Positions 40,737 to 49,185 of a stretch of DNA of 64,000 bases are shown piece after piece. The stretch spans positions 1,736,001 through 1,800,000 of the forward strand of contig NZ_JAKRWF010000001.1 of assembly GCF_022352215.1 (NCBI RefSeq). The letters run 5' to 3'. Made by a program: the position numbers and the translations under genes. The first letter of the stretch is position 1. Each line of letters starts with the position of its first letter. The stretch is from Flavihumibacter cheonanensis (lineage in GTDB: Bacteria > Bacteroidota > Bacteroidia > Chitinophagales > Chitinophagaceae). The notes beneath the pieces are model-generated. The model was not told the DNA's origin, searched no databases, and saw nothing but the letters and a program-made list of their open reading frames with translations.

Positions 40737-41820
40737 AAATCTCAACCTGCTTTTTTTATGCCTGGTTTTTAGTTCCCTTACCAGCCTTGTTTCCGCCCAG
40801 TCGCAGGAAAAACTAAAGGTTCTGGTTGTTGGCATGACACACGACCATGTTCATGGTATCCTTCAATTTCATAAACAGGGAAGAGTAATCATCACCGGAA
40901 TTGTGGAAAGTAATCCCGAACTTATTGAACGTTATAAAAAGTCCTACCAACTGCCGGGTTCCTTATTTTTCAAGGATATTAGTTCTGCATTAAAAACGAT
41001 CAAACCACAGGCAGCATTGGCATTTAATGCCATTAATGAACACCTGTCTGTTGTAGAATCCTGCCTTCCCCAGGGCATTCCCGTTATGGTGGAAAAACCA
41101 CTTGCCACTACCCTGGAAGACGCCAGAAAGATAGAAGCGCTTTCGAAAAAATACAATACGGCCGTACTTACGAACTATGAAACAACCTGGTACAACAGTA
41201 ACCACTATGCGAAAGACCAGGTGGATCAGGGTAACCTGGGCAAGATCCATAAAATAGTAGTGCATTCCGGCCATGAAGGACCGAAGGAAATAGGCTGCAG
41301 TAAAGAATTCCTCGACTGGCTTACTGACCCGGTTAAAAATGGAGGTGGTGCGTCACGCGATTTCGGCTGTTACGGCGCCAATTTGATGACCTGGCTGATG
41401 AATGGGAAAGCTCCCAAATCCGTTACGGCCATTATCCAGCAATATAAGCCGGCCACCTATCCAAAAGTAGATGATGTGGCTACTATACTGCTGGAATACG
41501 AAACCACAACCGGGGTTATTGAAGCATCCTGGAACTGGCCCTATTCCATCAAGGATATGGAAATATTTGGTTCTTCGGCTTACTTACATGCGGTAGATGC
41601 TCAATCCATTGTTCAGAAAAAACAGCAATCCAAACCCATCAGCGGAATTGCTCCGGCAGCTGTGTATGGGGATTTCATAAGTTACCTCGAAGCTTTTCTG
41701 GCAGGAAAAATTACGGACGCGAATGACCTTTCATCATTATCCAACAACCTGCTGGTTGTAAAAATCCTGGATGCTGCTACCCGTTCCGCCAAAGAAGGCA
41801 GAAAGATCATGCTGGATTAA
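40729..41820 (+). CDS. Exported Gfo/Idh/MocA-family oxidoreductase
   Basis: 363 residues from MNKNLNLLFLCLVFSSLTSL (ATG 40729), a Sec signal peptide ending in VSA. The frame continues upstream to 40624 but those codons lie in the previous gene. NAD(P)-dependent sugar or glycoside dehydrogenase family. Seen: the Rossmann start KVLVVGMTHDHVHGI, in which the usual G-x-G-x-x-G is altered to GMTHDH, the EKP motif in VMVEKPLATTLEDARKI, and a C-terminal alpha/beta domain with GGGASRDFGCYGANLMTWLM. An exported location is unusual for a cofactor enzyme, but several Bacteroidetes members have it. It overlaps the upstream gene by 8 bp and converges on the XylR-like regulator. Confidence 0.88.
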   Translation: MNKNLNLLFLCLVFSSLTSLVSAQSQEKLKVLVVGMTHDHVHGILQFHKQGRVIITGIVESNPELIERYKKSYQLPGSLFFKDISSALKTIKPQAALAFNAINEHLSVVESCLPQGIPVMVEKPLATTLEDARKIEALSKKYNTAVLTNYETTWYNSNHYAKDQVDQGNLGKIHKIVVHSGHEGPKEIGCSKEFLDWLTDPVKNGGGASRDFGCYGANLMTWLMNGKAPKSVTAIIQQYKPATYPKVDDVATILLEYETTTGVIEASWNWPYSIKDMEIFGSSAYLHAVDAQSIVQKKQQSKPISGIAPAAVYGDFISYLEAFLAGKITDANDLSSLSNNLLVVKILDAATRSAKEGRKIMLD

Positions 41821-41824
41821 ATAG

Positions 41825-42991
41825 TTACTTACGGGGAAGATGTTTTTTACGGTATTCACTTGGAGAGCAGCCATGGATCTGTTTGAATTGCCGGGCTACA
41901 TTGTTTGTCAGATTTAATCCGGCTTCGTGTGCTATCTCTGAAATCCGTTTATCCGTTTCGAGGAGGCGTTCAGAAAATTTCTGCATCCGAACCTTGCTGA
42001 TGTATTTATAAACACTGGTACCTGTTACCTCCTGGAATTTCTTCTCTAATGAGCGCCTGGAGATCGTTAGTTGCCCCAATACATCCGAAACATTAATATC
42101 ATGATCCAGGTTTTTATGAATAAATTTCAGCGCTTTAGCGATATAAGCATCATCTACAGCCGCAATATCAGTTGACTGCCGGGTTACAATATAGGTTGGC
42201 ATGACCATCACATTCCGCGGCTTTTTAACTTTGCCCTGGATCATCAGATCCATCAGCCGGCCTGCTTCATATCCTCCTCTTTCCGTATCAAGGTTAATAC
42301 TCGACAAGGGTGGATCCGATAAGCTGCAGGTTAATTCATCATTATCAACACCCAGTACAATAACATCTTCGGGTATGCGAATATTCGCATGTTTGCAGGC
42401 TTCAGCAATATGTAGTCCCCTGGCATCATCGCAGGCCATGATAGCAATTGGTTTAGGCAGTTGCTGTAACCATTCACTCAGATCAGAAGGTTTGTAGTAC
42501 CATAGTTCCGAATTACCCGTATCCTCTTTCTGATTAAAATAGTAAACATCAAATCCGCGTTCATTCAGATAATCTTCATACCCCATGGAACGTTCCCGCG
42601 ACCATACAATATTTTTAAACCCGTAAAAAGCAAAATTCTTAAACCCCTTCTTAACAAAATATTCTGCTCCCATCTGGCCGGCTTCATAATATCCGCCGGT
42701 AATATTGGGAAATTCTTCAAAGCGCTCTTTATAATCCTCTACGATCAGGTGTATACCTGATTCGGCAATTTTCCGTACATCCCTGGTATTATTCAGTTGC
42801 GCAATGATACCCTGTGCCCCCCACTCTTTGGCAAACTTCAAAATCCCTCTGATACCCAATGTTTCCCTGTAATAAATGGGCATATTACAAAACAGGGCAT
42901 TGCTGTTTTCCTTAAAATACCGGACAATCCCCATCATCAGACTCTGCCCGTATTTTTCAGAAATATCAAATAAAAGGATGATCTTATTCAT
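41825..42991 (-). CDS. XylR-like regulator (LacI-type sensor plus AraC HTH)
   Basis: 388 residues. Residues 1-275 are a periplasmic-binding-protein-like sugar sensor of LacI/XylR type: ILLFDISEKYGQSLMMGIVR at the start, GAQGIIAQLNNTRD, YYEAGQMGAEYFVKKGFKNF, VLGVDNDELTCSLSDPPLSS and INLDTERGGYEAGRLM. Residues about 285-385 are an AraC HTH pair: INVSDVLGQLTISRRSLEKK, FQEVTGTSVYKYISKVRMQK and RISEIAHEAGL, ending in GCSPSEYRKKHLPRK. This order matches xylose-operon regulators. It is followed upstream on the same strand by the ROK kinase (53 bp), and the two probably respond to the sugar handled by the SusC/D locus. ATG 42991. Confidence 0.9.
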   Translation of the reverse strand: MNKIILLFDISEKYGQSLMMGIVRYFKENSNALFCNMPIYYRETLGIRGILKFAKEWGAQGIIAQLNNTRDVRKIAESGIHLIVEDYKERFEEFPNITGGYYEAGQMGAEYFVKKGFKNFAFYGFKNIVWSRERSMGYEDYLNERGFDVYYFNQKEDTGNSELWYYKPSDLSEWLQQLPKPIAIMACDDARGLHIAEACKHANIRIPEDVIVLGVDNDELTCSLSDPPLSSINLDTERGGYEAGRLMDLMIQGKVKKPRNVMVMPTYIVTRQSTDIAAVDDAYIAKALKFIHKNLDHDINVSDVLGQLTISRRSLEKKFQEVTGTSVYKYISKVRMQKFSERLLETDKRISEIAHEAGLNLTNNVARQFKQIHGCSPSEYRKKHLPRK

Positions 42992-43043
42992 TCAGAAAAG
43001 AGTTGCAACAGGTAAATTAAAGCAGTTTGAAGATTTTACAAAA

Positions 43044-43883
43044 TCATACCAGCGCCTTGACCGGAACTAATGCTGCAGCTCCCAGTAACGCAATGTTCTC
43101 CGTTTTGGAATGAATCACTTTTACCTGTTTGAGCAGGGATGGATACATAAAGTCATCCATACTCAGATACATACTTTCTTCAAAGTATTTGTATGCATTG
43201 GAAATGGAACCTCCAAGCAATACAGCCTGCGGAGCATATGCATACAAAACCACTTTTAATACATTACCCAGGTGATGACCGTATTCCTGCCAAACCTGCA
43301 AGGCTTTGGGTTTTCCTTCCTGTGCATCATAAAAAAGTTCTTCGGCAGTTGTATCATGAATGTCAAAAAAACTGCTACTGGAATAGTATTCCAGATTTTT
43401 ATCGAGATATGGAAAATAGCCGATTTCTCCTGCTCCGCAATTCACTCCAAGGTATAACTCGCGATTAATCACAATAGCAGTTCCAAGTCCCGTTCCTACA
43501 GAAATTGCTACAAAAGAATCAAATGGCTGCGCAGCACCAAACTGGTGTTCGCCCAGGGCAAAACAATTCACATCATTGTTTACAAATACCGGTTTATGAA
43601 ACTGATCTTCGAGTATTTTTTTCAACTCTACTTTTTTCCAGGAAGGAATATTCACCACATCAAACACTACACCATTGTCCACATCCACAATGGAAGGAAC
43701 CCCAATACCTATGCCTTCCACTTCTTCATTTACCAATGGTTCAATTACTGCTATTATTTGCTCCAGTGTTGCATCCAGCGAATGTTTATTGGTTAACTTA
43801 TGACTGATCGATTGCAACACCTCTCCTCCCTGAATTAATCCGGCCCTAATATTCGTCCCGCCTAAATCAACGCCTATGATCAT
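43044..43883 (-). CDS. ROK-family sugar kinase, divergent
   Basis: 279 residues. It starts IIGVDLGGTNIRAGLIQGGE, the ATP phosphate loop of the ROK family, then GIGIGVPSIVDVDNG, VFVNNDVNCFALGEHQFGAA with the catalytic Asp, and FVAISVGTGLGTAIVINREL. The ROK signature with Cys residues that bind zinc (CxCGxxGCxE) is not present: the region reads GVNCGAGEIGYFPYLDK with one Cys. It likely phosphorylates a hexose such as glucose, but substrate cannot be read from sequence. It lies upstream of the XylR-like regulator (53 bp) and divergent from susC. ATG 43883. Confidence 0.85.
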   Translation of the reverse strand: MIIGVDLGGTNIRAGLIQGGEVLQSISHKLTNKHSLDATLEQIIAVIEPLVNEEVEGIGIGVPSIVDVDNGVVFDVVNIPSWKKVELKKILEDQFHKPVFVNNDVNCFALGEHQFGAAQPFDSFVAISVGTGLGTAIVINRELYLGVNCGAGEIGYFPYLDKNLEYYSSSSFFDIHDTTAEELFYDAQEGKPKALQVWQEYGHHLGNVLKVVLYAYAPQAVLLGGSISNAYKYFEESMYLSMDDFMYPSLLKQVKVIHSKTENIALLGAAALVPVKALV

Positions 43884-43981
43884 ATTTAATTAATTAAATG
43901 ATAATACAGGAGTAATACCTGTCAAAGGATGGTAACAAAACTACCCGCTGTACAGCAGAATACTGCCTATATATGCGTATC

Positions 43982-44040
43982 AATCACATCAAATTGCGTA
44001 GCATAGATCGCATTTTGATGATTACGCATTTTGATGATTA
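43982..44040. promoter_or_regulatory. Operator-like repeats between ROK kinase and susC
   Basis: CGCATTTTGATGATTA occurs twice head to tail (44009-44024, 44025-44040). An inverted, nearly identical copy (RC: CGCAATTTGATGTGATT) is at 43982-43998, so one dyad and one direct repeat lie in the 241-bp divergent gap. TGCGTA is repeated at 43974 and 43995. A dyad ACTAG-ATAG-CTAGT lies at 44065-44078. A weak promoter for susC (TTTC 44055, TAATTTTA 44080) follows. The XylR-like regulator nearby is the natural candidate to bind here. Confidence 0.55.
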
Positions 44041-44124
44041 ATATTCGCTTCGTGTTTCATTGCAACTAGATAGCTAGTCTAATTTTATAGAGCCTTTGTT
44101 TTTAACTGAATAACCAACTAGATT

Positions 44125-47100
44125 ATGAAACTAAACTTACTGCTAAAGAGGCTTTTTGCTTTCATAGCAGCGATTGCACTCCATCAACTTGCATTCGCGC
44201 AAACATCGGTTACCGGGAAGGTAACAGATCAAAGCACCGGTGCTCCTCTCTCCAATGTAAATGTCACCATTAAAGGAACCAACAGGGGAACCACTACCAA
44301 CGACAATGGCGTATTTTCCCTAAACCTGCAACAGGGTGACGCCATTCTTGTTTTTTCAAGTACCGGTTTCGCAGAAACTGAAATTGACATCAATGGACGC
44401 AGCACTATTGACGTTGCACTCTCAACTTCCAGCACCAAACTTTCTGAAGTGGTGGTGGTGGGTTATGGTACTCAATCACGCAGGGATCTTACCGGAGCGG
44501 TTGCTTCTGTAAAAGGCGATGCCATTCAGAACCTGCCGGTCTCCAGTGCCTCACAGGCGCTGCAGGGACGTGCAGCTGGTGTGAATGTAGTACGCAGTGG
44601 TGGTAACCCCGGCAACCCCGGCAGTATTCGCATACGCGGTACAGGCACCATTAACAATGCTGATCCGCTAATCATCATTGATGGTATTCCCGCAGGTGAT
44701 CTGAACGCTGTCAACCCCAATGACATCGCTTCTATTGAAGTACTTAAAGACGCTTCGGCTTCCGCTATTTATGGTACACGTGCTGCGAATGGGGTGGTTA
44801 TCGTCACCACCAAACGCGGTGGTTTCGAACAACCCATGCGACTGAATGTGAATGCCTACACCGGCATGTCAAATGCCATAAAAACGCTTGACATGCTGGA
44901 TGCTGCCACCCTTGTTGAACTGAAAAGAGAACGTTTTACCAATGACGGCCTCACAATTAACCCTGTATGGAATGATCCCTCCAACTCAACGCAAAGAACC
45001 AACTGGCAGGATGAATTATTCAGAACAGGTACTGTTAACAACATAGATGTGGCGCTTAGTGGCGGTTCTGCCAAATCCTCCTATATGTTATCGGCAGGCA
45101 TGTACGATGAAAAGGGAATTATTACCAATTCCTTTTTCAAACGTTATAGTATGCGTTTAAATTCAGATCATCGCATCGGAAAGCGATTGAAAGTAGGGCA
45201 AAGTATTCAGCTGACCCGCTCCAATGACAACAGCCTTAATACGCTCTCTGCCCAGGACGGCCTGATCTGGAGTGCCATCCGCTTCATGCCATTTATTCCA
45301 GTTAAAAATGACGATGGATCCTGGGGTACTTCCAAAGCGTCCAATGAATTCGGCGATATCAACAACCCGATCTTTACTGCCAATACCATTGATGCAGACA
45401 ATATCAACACCCGCCTCCTGGCAAATATCAATGCAGAATATGAAATCCTGAAAGGGCTGAAGTTCAAAGTGAACCTGGGTGTGGATGGAAACCATTATAC
45501 CGGCCGTAATTTCAACATCATTATTAGTGATCAAACCCGTACAAGGAATAACAATTCCCTGAACAGAAGCTTTAGTGAATCTTACTCCTTACTGGGTGAA
45601 TACTTCCTTTCCTACAGCAATATTTTTGCCGGCAAACACAAACTGGATGCCGTTGCAGGTTATACTTCACAAACTTTTGACGGAGATAATTTTTCTGCTG
45701 CCAAACGTGATTTCCTTAACGAAGACCCCAACCAGCGCTATCTTGATGTCGGCCAAACCTTACAAGGTATCGGTGGCAATCGGTATTACGATGCCCTGCA
45801 ATCAGTTTTCGGAAGGATTAACTATGACTACGATCAGCGTTATCTGTTCACGGCTACTTTCCGGGCGGATGGTTCCTCGAAGTTTGCAGATGGAAATAAA
45901 TGGGGCTATTTCCCGGCCTTCTCTGCAGGCTGGAGAATTTCCAATGAAAAATTCTTCAATGTTTCATTTATTGATGAGTTGAAACTCACAGCAGGCTGGG
46001 GACAATTAGGAAACCAGAATGTAAACCGTTTGCAATACCTCGCGCTGATTGGAAATGGCGGTCGTTATTCCTTCAATAATAACACCACGGTAGGCAATAC
46101 GCAAACCAGACTGCCCAACCCGAATATCTCCTGGGAAACAGCAGAAATGTCCAACATTGGCCTGAGTGCAGAGTTGTTCAATCGTAAACTTGCTGTGAAC
46201 CTGAACTACTTTGATAAAAAGACACGCGATATGCTGCTGTCTCCTCCTACCATTGGAACAGTGGGCACACTCAGCATTCCGGATCAGAACGTAGGTGTAT
46301 TGAAGAACAGTGGTTTTGAAATGGATCTTTCCTATAGCAATCGAGCAGGAGAATTTTCCTATCGGTTAGGTGCCAACGCCGCTTTCATCAAAAACAAAGT
46401 GATTGAATTGTATGATGGAAACTTTATTGGCTCACGTACCTACGGTCGCCCAAATGAAGAGATCTCCCGTACCTACGAAGGATTACCAATTGGTATCTTC
46501 TACGGATGGAGAACCGACGGACTCTACCAGACTACAGACGATATAAGCAAGGATCCCAATATCGCAAATGATCCCCGCCGTACTGCAGGTTTGATTGAAC
46601 CCGGAGATGTACGTTTCCTTGATATTAATGGTGATGGACTGATCGATGACCGTGACCGTGTCAACCTGGGCAGCCCGCACCCGAAAATGGTATATGGTTT
46701 CAATGCTGATTTCAATTATAAAGGATTTGATCTCGGTTTGTTCTTCCTTGGCAATGCAGGTGTGAAAATCTTTAATGCAGATCGCATGCAGGGTCTTGAT
46801 CCTACTTACTCATTCAATATGTATGAAGAAGTTAAGGATCGCTGGACAGGACCTGGTACCAGCAACACCATACCCCGGATGACCACGCGCAGGAACAACC
46901 GAAATTACCGGACATCCGATATGTTTATCGAGAAAGGAGATTTCCTGCGGCTGAAGAATCTCAGCATCGGATATACGCTGAATGACAAACTGACGAACCG
47001 CCTTGGTATTGGTAAAACCAGGTTCTATATCACTGGTCAAAACGTATTCACTGTTACAGGTTATTCAGGCCTTGATCCTGAATTGGGCTATACAGATGGT

Positions 47101-47178
47101 AACAGGCAGATCAATGTGGATTACGCACAGTATCCGCAATCCCGGACCTGGATTTTTGGACTCAATGTTACCTTTTAA
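44125..47178 (+). CDS. SusC/RagA-family TonB-linked outer-membrane transporter
   Basis: 1017 residues with a signal peptide ending in AFAQ. A carboxypeptidase-regulatory-like domain follows (SVTGKVTDQSTGAPLSNVNV), then a TonB-linking segment with SEVVVVGYGTQSRRDLTGAV, the plug (ASQALQGRAAGVNVVRSGGN, PGSIRIRGTGTINNADPLII, GIPAGDLNAVNPNDIASIEV, LKDASASAIYGTRAANGVVI) and a long beta-barrel that ends in an aromatic residue, FGLNVTF. It forms the outer-membrane pore of a SusCD complex that imports a glycan or oligosaccharide with energy from TonB. SusD starts 18 bp after it. The substrate is not readable from sequence. The glycoside hydrolase and kinase nearby point to a glucoside. Confidence 0.95.
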   Translation: MKLNLLLKRLFAFIAAIALHQLAFAQTSVTGKVTDQSTGAPLSNVNVTIKGTNRGTTTNDNGVFSLNLQQGDAILVFSSTGFAETEIDINGRSTIDVALSTSSTKLSEVVVVGYGTQSRRDLTGAVASVKGDAIQNLPVSSASQALQGRAAGVNVVRSGGNPGNPGSIRIRGTGTINNADPLIIIDGIPAGDLNAVNPNDIASIEVLKDASASAIYGTRAANGVVIVTTKRGGFEQPMRLNVNAYTGMSNAIKTLDMLDAATLVELKRERFTNDGLTINPVWNDPSNSTQRTNWQDELFRTGTVNNIDVALSGGSAKSSYMLSAGMYDEKGIITNSFFKRYSMRLNSDHRIGKRLKVGQSIQLTRSNDNSLNTLSAQDGLIWSAIRFMPFIPVKNDDGSWGTSKASNEFGDINNPIFTANTIDADNINTRLLANINAEYEILKGLKFKVNLGVDGNHYTGRNFNIIISDQTRTRNNNSLNRSFSESYSLLGEYFLSYSNIFAGKHKLDAVAGYTSQTFDGDNFSAAKRDFLNEDPNQRYLDVGQTLQGIGGNRYYDALQSVFGRINYDYDQRYLFTATFRADGSSKFADGNKWGYFPAFSAGWRISNEKFFNVSFIDELKLTAGWGQLGNQNVNRLQYLALIGNGGRYSFNNNTTVGNTQTRLPNPNISWETAEMSNIGLSAELFNRKLAVNLNYFDKKTRDMLLSPPTIGTVGTLSIPDQNVGVLKNSGFEMDLSYSNRAGEFSYRLGANAAFIKNKVIELYDGNFIGSRTYGRPNEEISRTYEGLPIGIFYGWRTDGLYQTTDDISKDPNIANDPRRTAGLIEPGDVRFLDINGDGLIDDRDRVNLGSPHPKMVYGFNADFNYKGFDLGLFFLGNAGVKIFNADRMQGLDPTYSFNMYEEVKDRWTGPGTSNTIPRMTTRRNNRNYRTSDMFIEKGDFLRLKNLSIGYTLNDKLTNRLGIGKTRFYITGQNVFTVTGYSGLDPELGYTDGNRQINVDYAQYPQSRTWIFGLNVTF

Positions 47179-47196
47179 CTGAAAAAAGAATTGACT

Positions 47197-48645
47197 ATGA
47201 AACATACGATAGTATACAAAGGATTTCTGTTGCTCCTGGCCGTTGGCGCAGTGAGCTGCAATAAAGACCTGCTGGATTCGCCACCTTATGGGCAATCTAC
47301 CTCAGCGGATTTCTGGAGAAATGCCGATGACGCCGTTTCTGCATCCAACGCGCTGTATTCTTTCCTGGGTGATGAATACACCTTTGCACATACGGAACAA
47401 ACCTGGGATATCTGTTCAGACGACCAGTGGAGAGCCGGTGACCACCCGGAGGACCAGGCCATTGAAGATTTCACTGTGGAACCTTCGAACCCCCAATTGA
47501 ACGATAGCTGGGGTAGGAAATATGAAATTGTATCACGTGCCAATGCCGTGCTGATCAATGTTCCAGAAATCAATATGGATAATGCCTTGAAAAATCGTAT
47601 CCTGGGCGAAGCGCACTTTATACGTGGACTCATCTACTGGCAGTTCTACAAGATCTACGGTGAAGTACCATTGATTCTGGAAGCCAATGTTCGGGAAAAC
47701 AATTACAATGTTCCCAAAGCAAGCCTGGCTGAAATAGAAGCACAGATTGAATCCGATTTTCTTGCTGCCGCAGATCTGCTGCTCACTACCAATGACAATG
47801 CAAATCTTGGCCGCGCTACCAAAGGTGCGGCCTGGGGTTACCTTGCTAAATTCTATATGTACAAGGAGAATTTCCCCAAGGTGATTGAATTCGGTAACAA
47901 AGTAATCACTGGCCCTTATGCACTGGCACCAAGTTTTGGCGACAACTTCACGCCCGCTACCAAAAACAACCCGGAAGTACTTTTTTCTATTCAGTGTACA
48001 GAAGGCTGGACAGAAAACGTAGCTTCTATTTATTACGGTCCTCGTCCCTGGGGTGGATGGGGATTCCAGGAACCAATTGATGACCTAGCAAATGAATTTG
48101 AACCAGGTGATGAACGCATGGGTTACACCATGGCAAAAGTGGGTGATATGATTGATGCTGGTGCTTCCAATGGCGGATTACAACCAGTTCCGGCCGGTCT
48201 CACCAATACCGGATATTTCTTCCGCAAATACGTAAGCTGGAGACCGGATGGCGGCCTGGACAACAATATGAACATTGTAATGCTCCGTGCTTCTGATATT
48301 TATCTCCTGGTTGCCGAAGCAAAGATTCGCTCCGGACAAAATGGAGACAATGAGATCAATGCCGTACGTCGTCGTAATAATATACCCGATGTAAGTAATG
48401 CAACCATGCAGGATCTTATTCATGAAAGAAGAGTGGAACTGGCTGGTGAAAACGAACGCCACCTCGACCTGATGCGTTGGGATCGCGCCAATATCATCGA
48501 TTTGCGTGCCCATTATGCAATCAACCGCGGTCAGTGGAAACCTGCCCGTACGTTCACTCGCCCCAAAAATTATAAATTCCCGATTCCCCAGCGCCAGATT
48601 GATCTGAGCAATGGGGTGCTGATACAGAACCCAGACTACCAATAA
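47197..48645 (+). CDS. SusD/RagB-family nutrient-binding lipoprotein
   Basis: 482 residues from ATG 47197, with a TTG two codons earlier. Lipoprotein signal with lipobox VSC (MKHTIVYKGFLLLLAVGAVS, then Cys). TPR-like helices: NADDAVSASNALYSFLGDEY, LGEAHFIRGLIYWQFYKIYG (the conserved RAHFLRAL-Y pattern), EAQIESDFLAAADLL, and a C-terminal half with NDIYLLVAEAKI-like SDIYLLVAEAKIRSGQ, LIHERRVELAGENERHLDLM, RW, typical of the family. It sits on the cell surface on top of SusC and binds the sugar. The operon is susC-susD. A strong terminator follows at 48673. Confidence 0.95.
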   Translation: MKHTIVYKGFLLLLAVGAVSCNKDLLDSPPYGQSTSADFWRNADDAVSASNALYSFLGDEYTFAHTEQTWDICSDDQWRAGDHPEDQAIEDFTVEPSNPQLNDSWGRKYEIVSRANAVLINVPEINMDNALKNRILGEAHFIRGLIYWQFYKIYGEVPLILEANVRENNYNVPKASLAEIEAQIESDFLAAADLLLTTNDNANLGRATKGAAWGYLAKFYMYKENFPKVIEFGNKVITGPYALAPSFGDNFTPATKNNPEVLFSIQCTEGWTENVASIYYGPRPWGGWGFQEPIDDLANEFEPGDERMGYTMAKVGDMIDAGASNGGLQPVPAGLTNTGYFFRKYVSWRPDGGLDNNMNIVMLRASDIYLLVAEAKIRSGQNGDNEINAVRRRNNIPDVSNATMQDLIHERRVELAGENERHLDLMRWDRANIIDLRAHYAINRGQWKPARTFTRPKNYKFPIPQRQIDLSNGVLIQNPDYQ

Positions 48646-48672
48646 TTGGTTAAGGCTTTTTGAGCAATCCCT

Positions 48673-48718
48673 AACCGGCTCCTATACTTTTGCAGTTTTG
48701 TATAGGGCCGGTTTTTTT
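48673..48718 (+). terminator. Terminator of the susC-susD operon
   Basis: AACCGGCTCCTATAC pairs with GTATAGGGCCGGTT (one G opposite T) around a 12-nt loop, then TTTTTTT. It lies 27 bp after the SusD stop. Confidence 0.9.
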
Positions 48719-48747
48719 ATTTTTACATCTTCGCAGTTATATATGTT

Positions 48748-49185
48748 ATGAATCAGAACGACTTAAAGGCTTGGCTTAAAAATTTTAGTAGCGCAATTAC
48801 TATTCTATCAATTCTCTGTTCCCTGAATGCCTGTTCTACTGATTATGCCCCCAAACTGGCAGGCACCTGGGAGATTGATTCCGTATTTGATTACCATAAC
48901 GGATTTACCTTTACAAATAGAGCCCCAAGCCCCAAAGAAAGACATACTTATAGTCCGGATGGCACCATGTTACGGGAGGGAATGGGGGAAAAAAAACAAT
49001 ACTATTACGAACTGAATAAAAATCAGCTCATTATTCGCGATTTGCCCAATGCCAGTGTTGGAAATGAAATGGAAATTATTAAACTGGACAGTAACCAACT
49101 GGTACTTAAAAAAAACAAACGCCCACTATTTGAAGGCAAAAAGGAAGTCCGTTATGAACTTCGCTATTTCAGCCGAAAGCAATAA
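48748..49185 (+). CDS. Lipocalin-like lipoprotein
   Basis: 145 residues. The N-terminal 31 residues are a lipoprotein signal (charged MNQNDLKAWLKN, then a hydrophobic core, then LNAC). The mature part starts with LAGTWEIDSVFDYHNGF and contains TYSPDGTMLREGMGEKKQYY, a pattern of eight or so short strands seen in the Bacteroidetes lipocalin-like family (DUF4923/lipocalin_4 kind). It likely binds a small molecule or stabilises a protein, and function is not known. It has its own promoter region after the terminator, and converges head-to-tail onto the VCBS gene (stops 1 bp apart). Confidence 0.75.
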   Translation: MNQNDLKAWLKNFSSAITILSILCSLNACSTDYAPKLAGTWEIDSVFDYHNGFTFTNRAPSPKERHTYSPDGTMLREGMGEKKQYYYELNKNQLIIRDLPNASVGNEMEIIKLDSNQLVLKKNKRPLFEGKKEVRYELRYFSRKQ

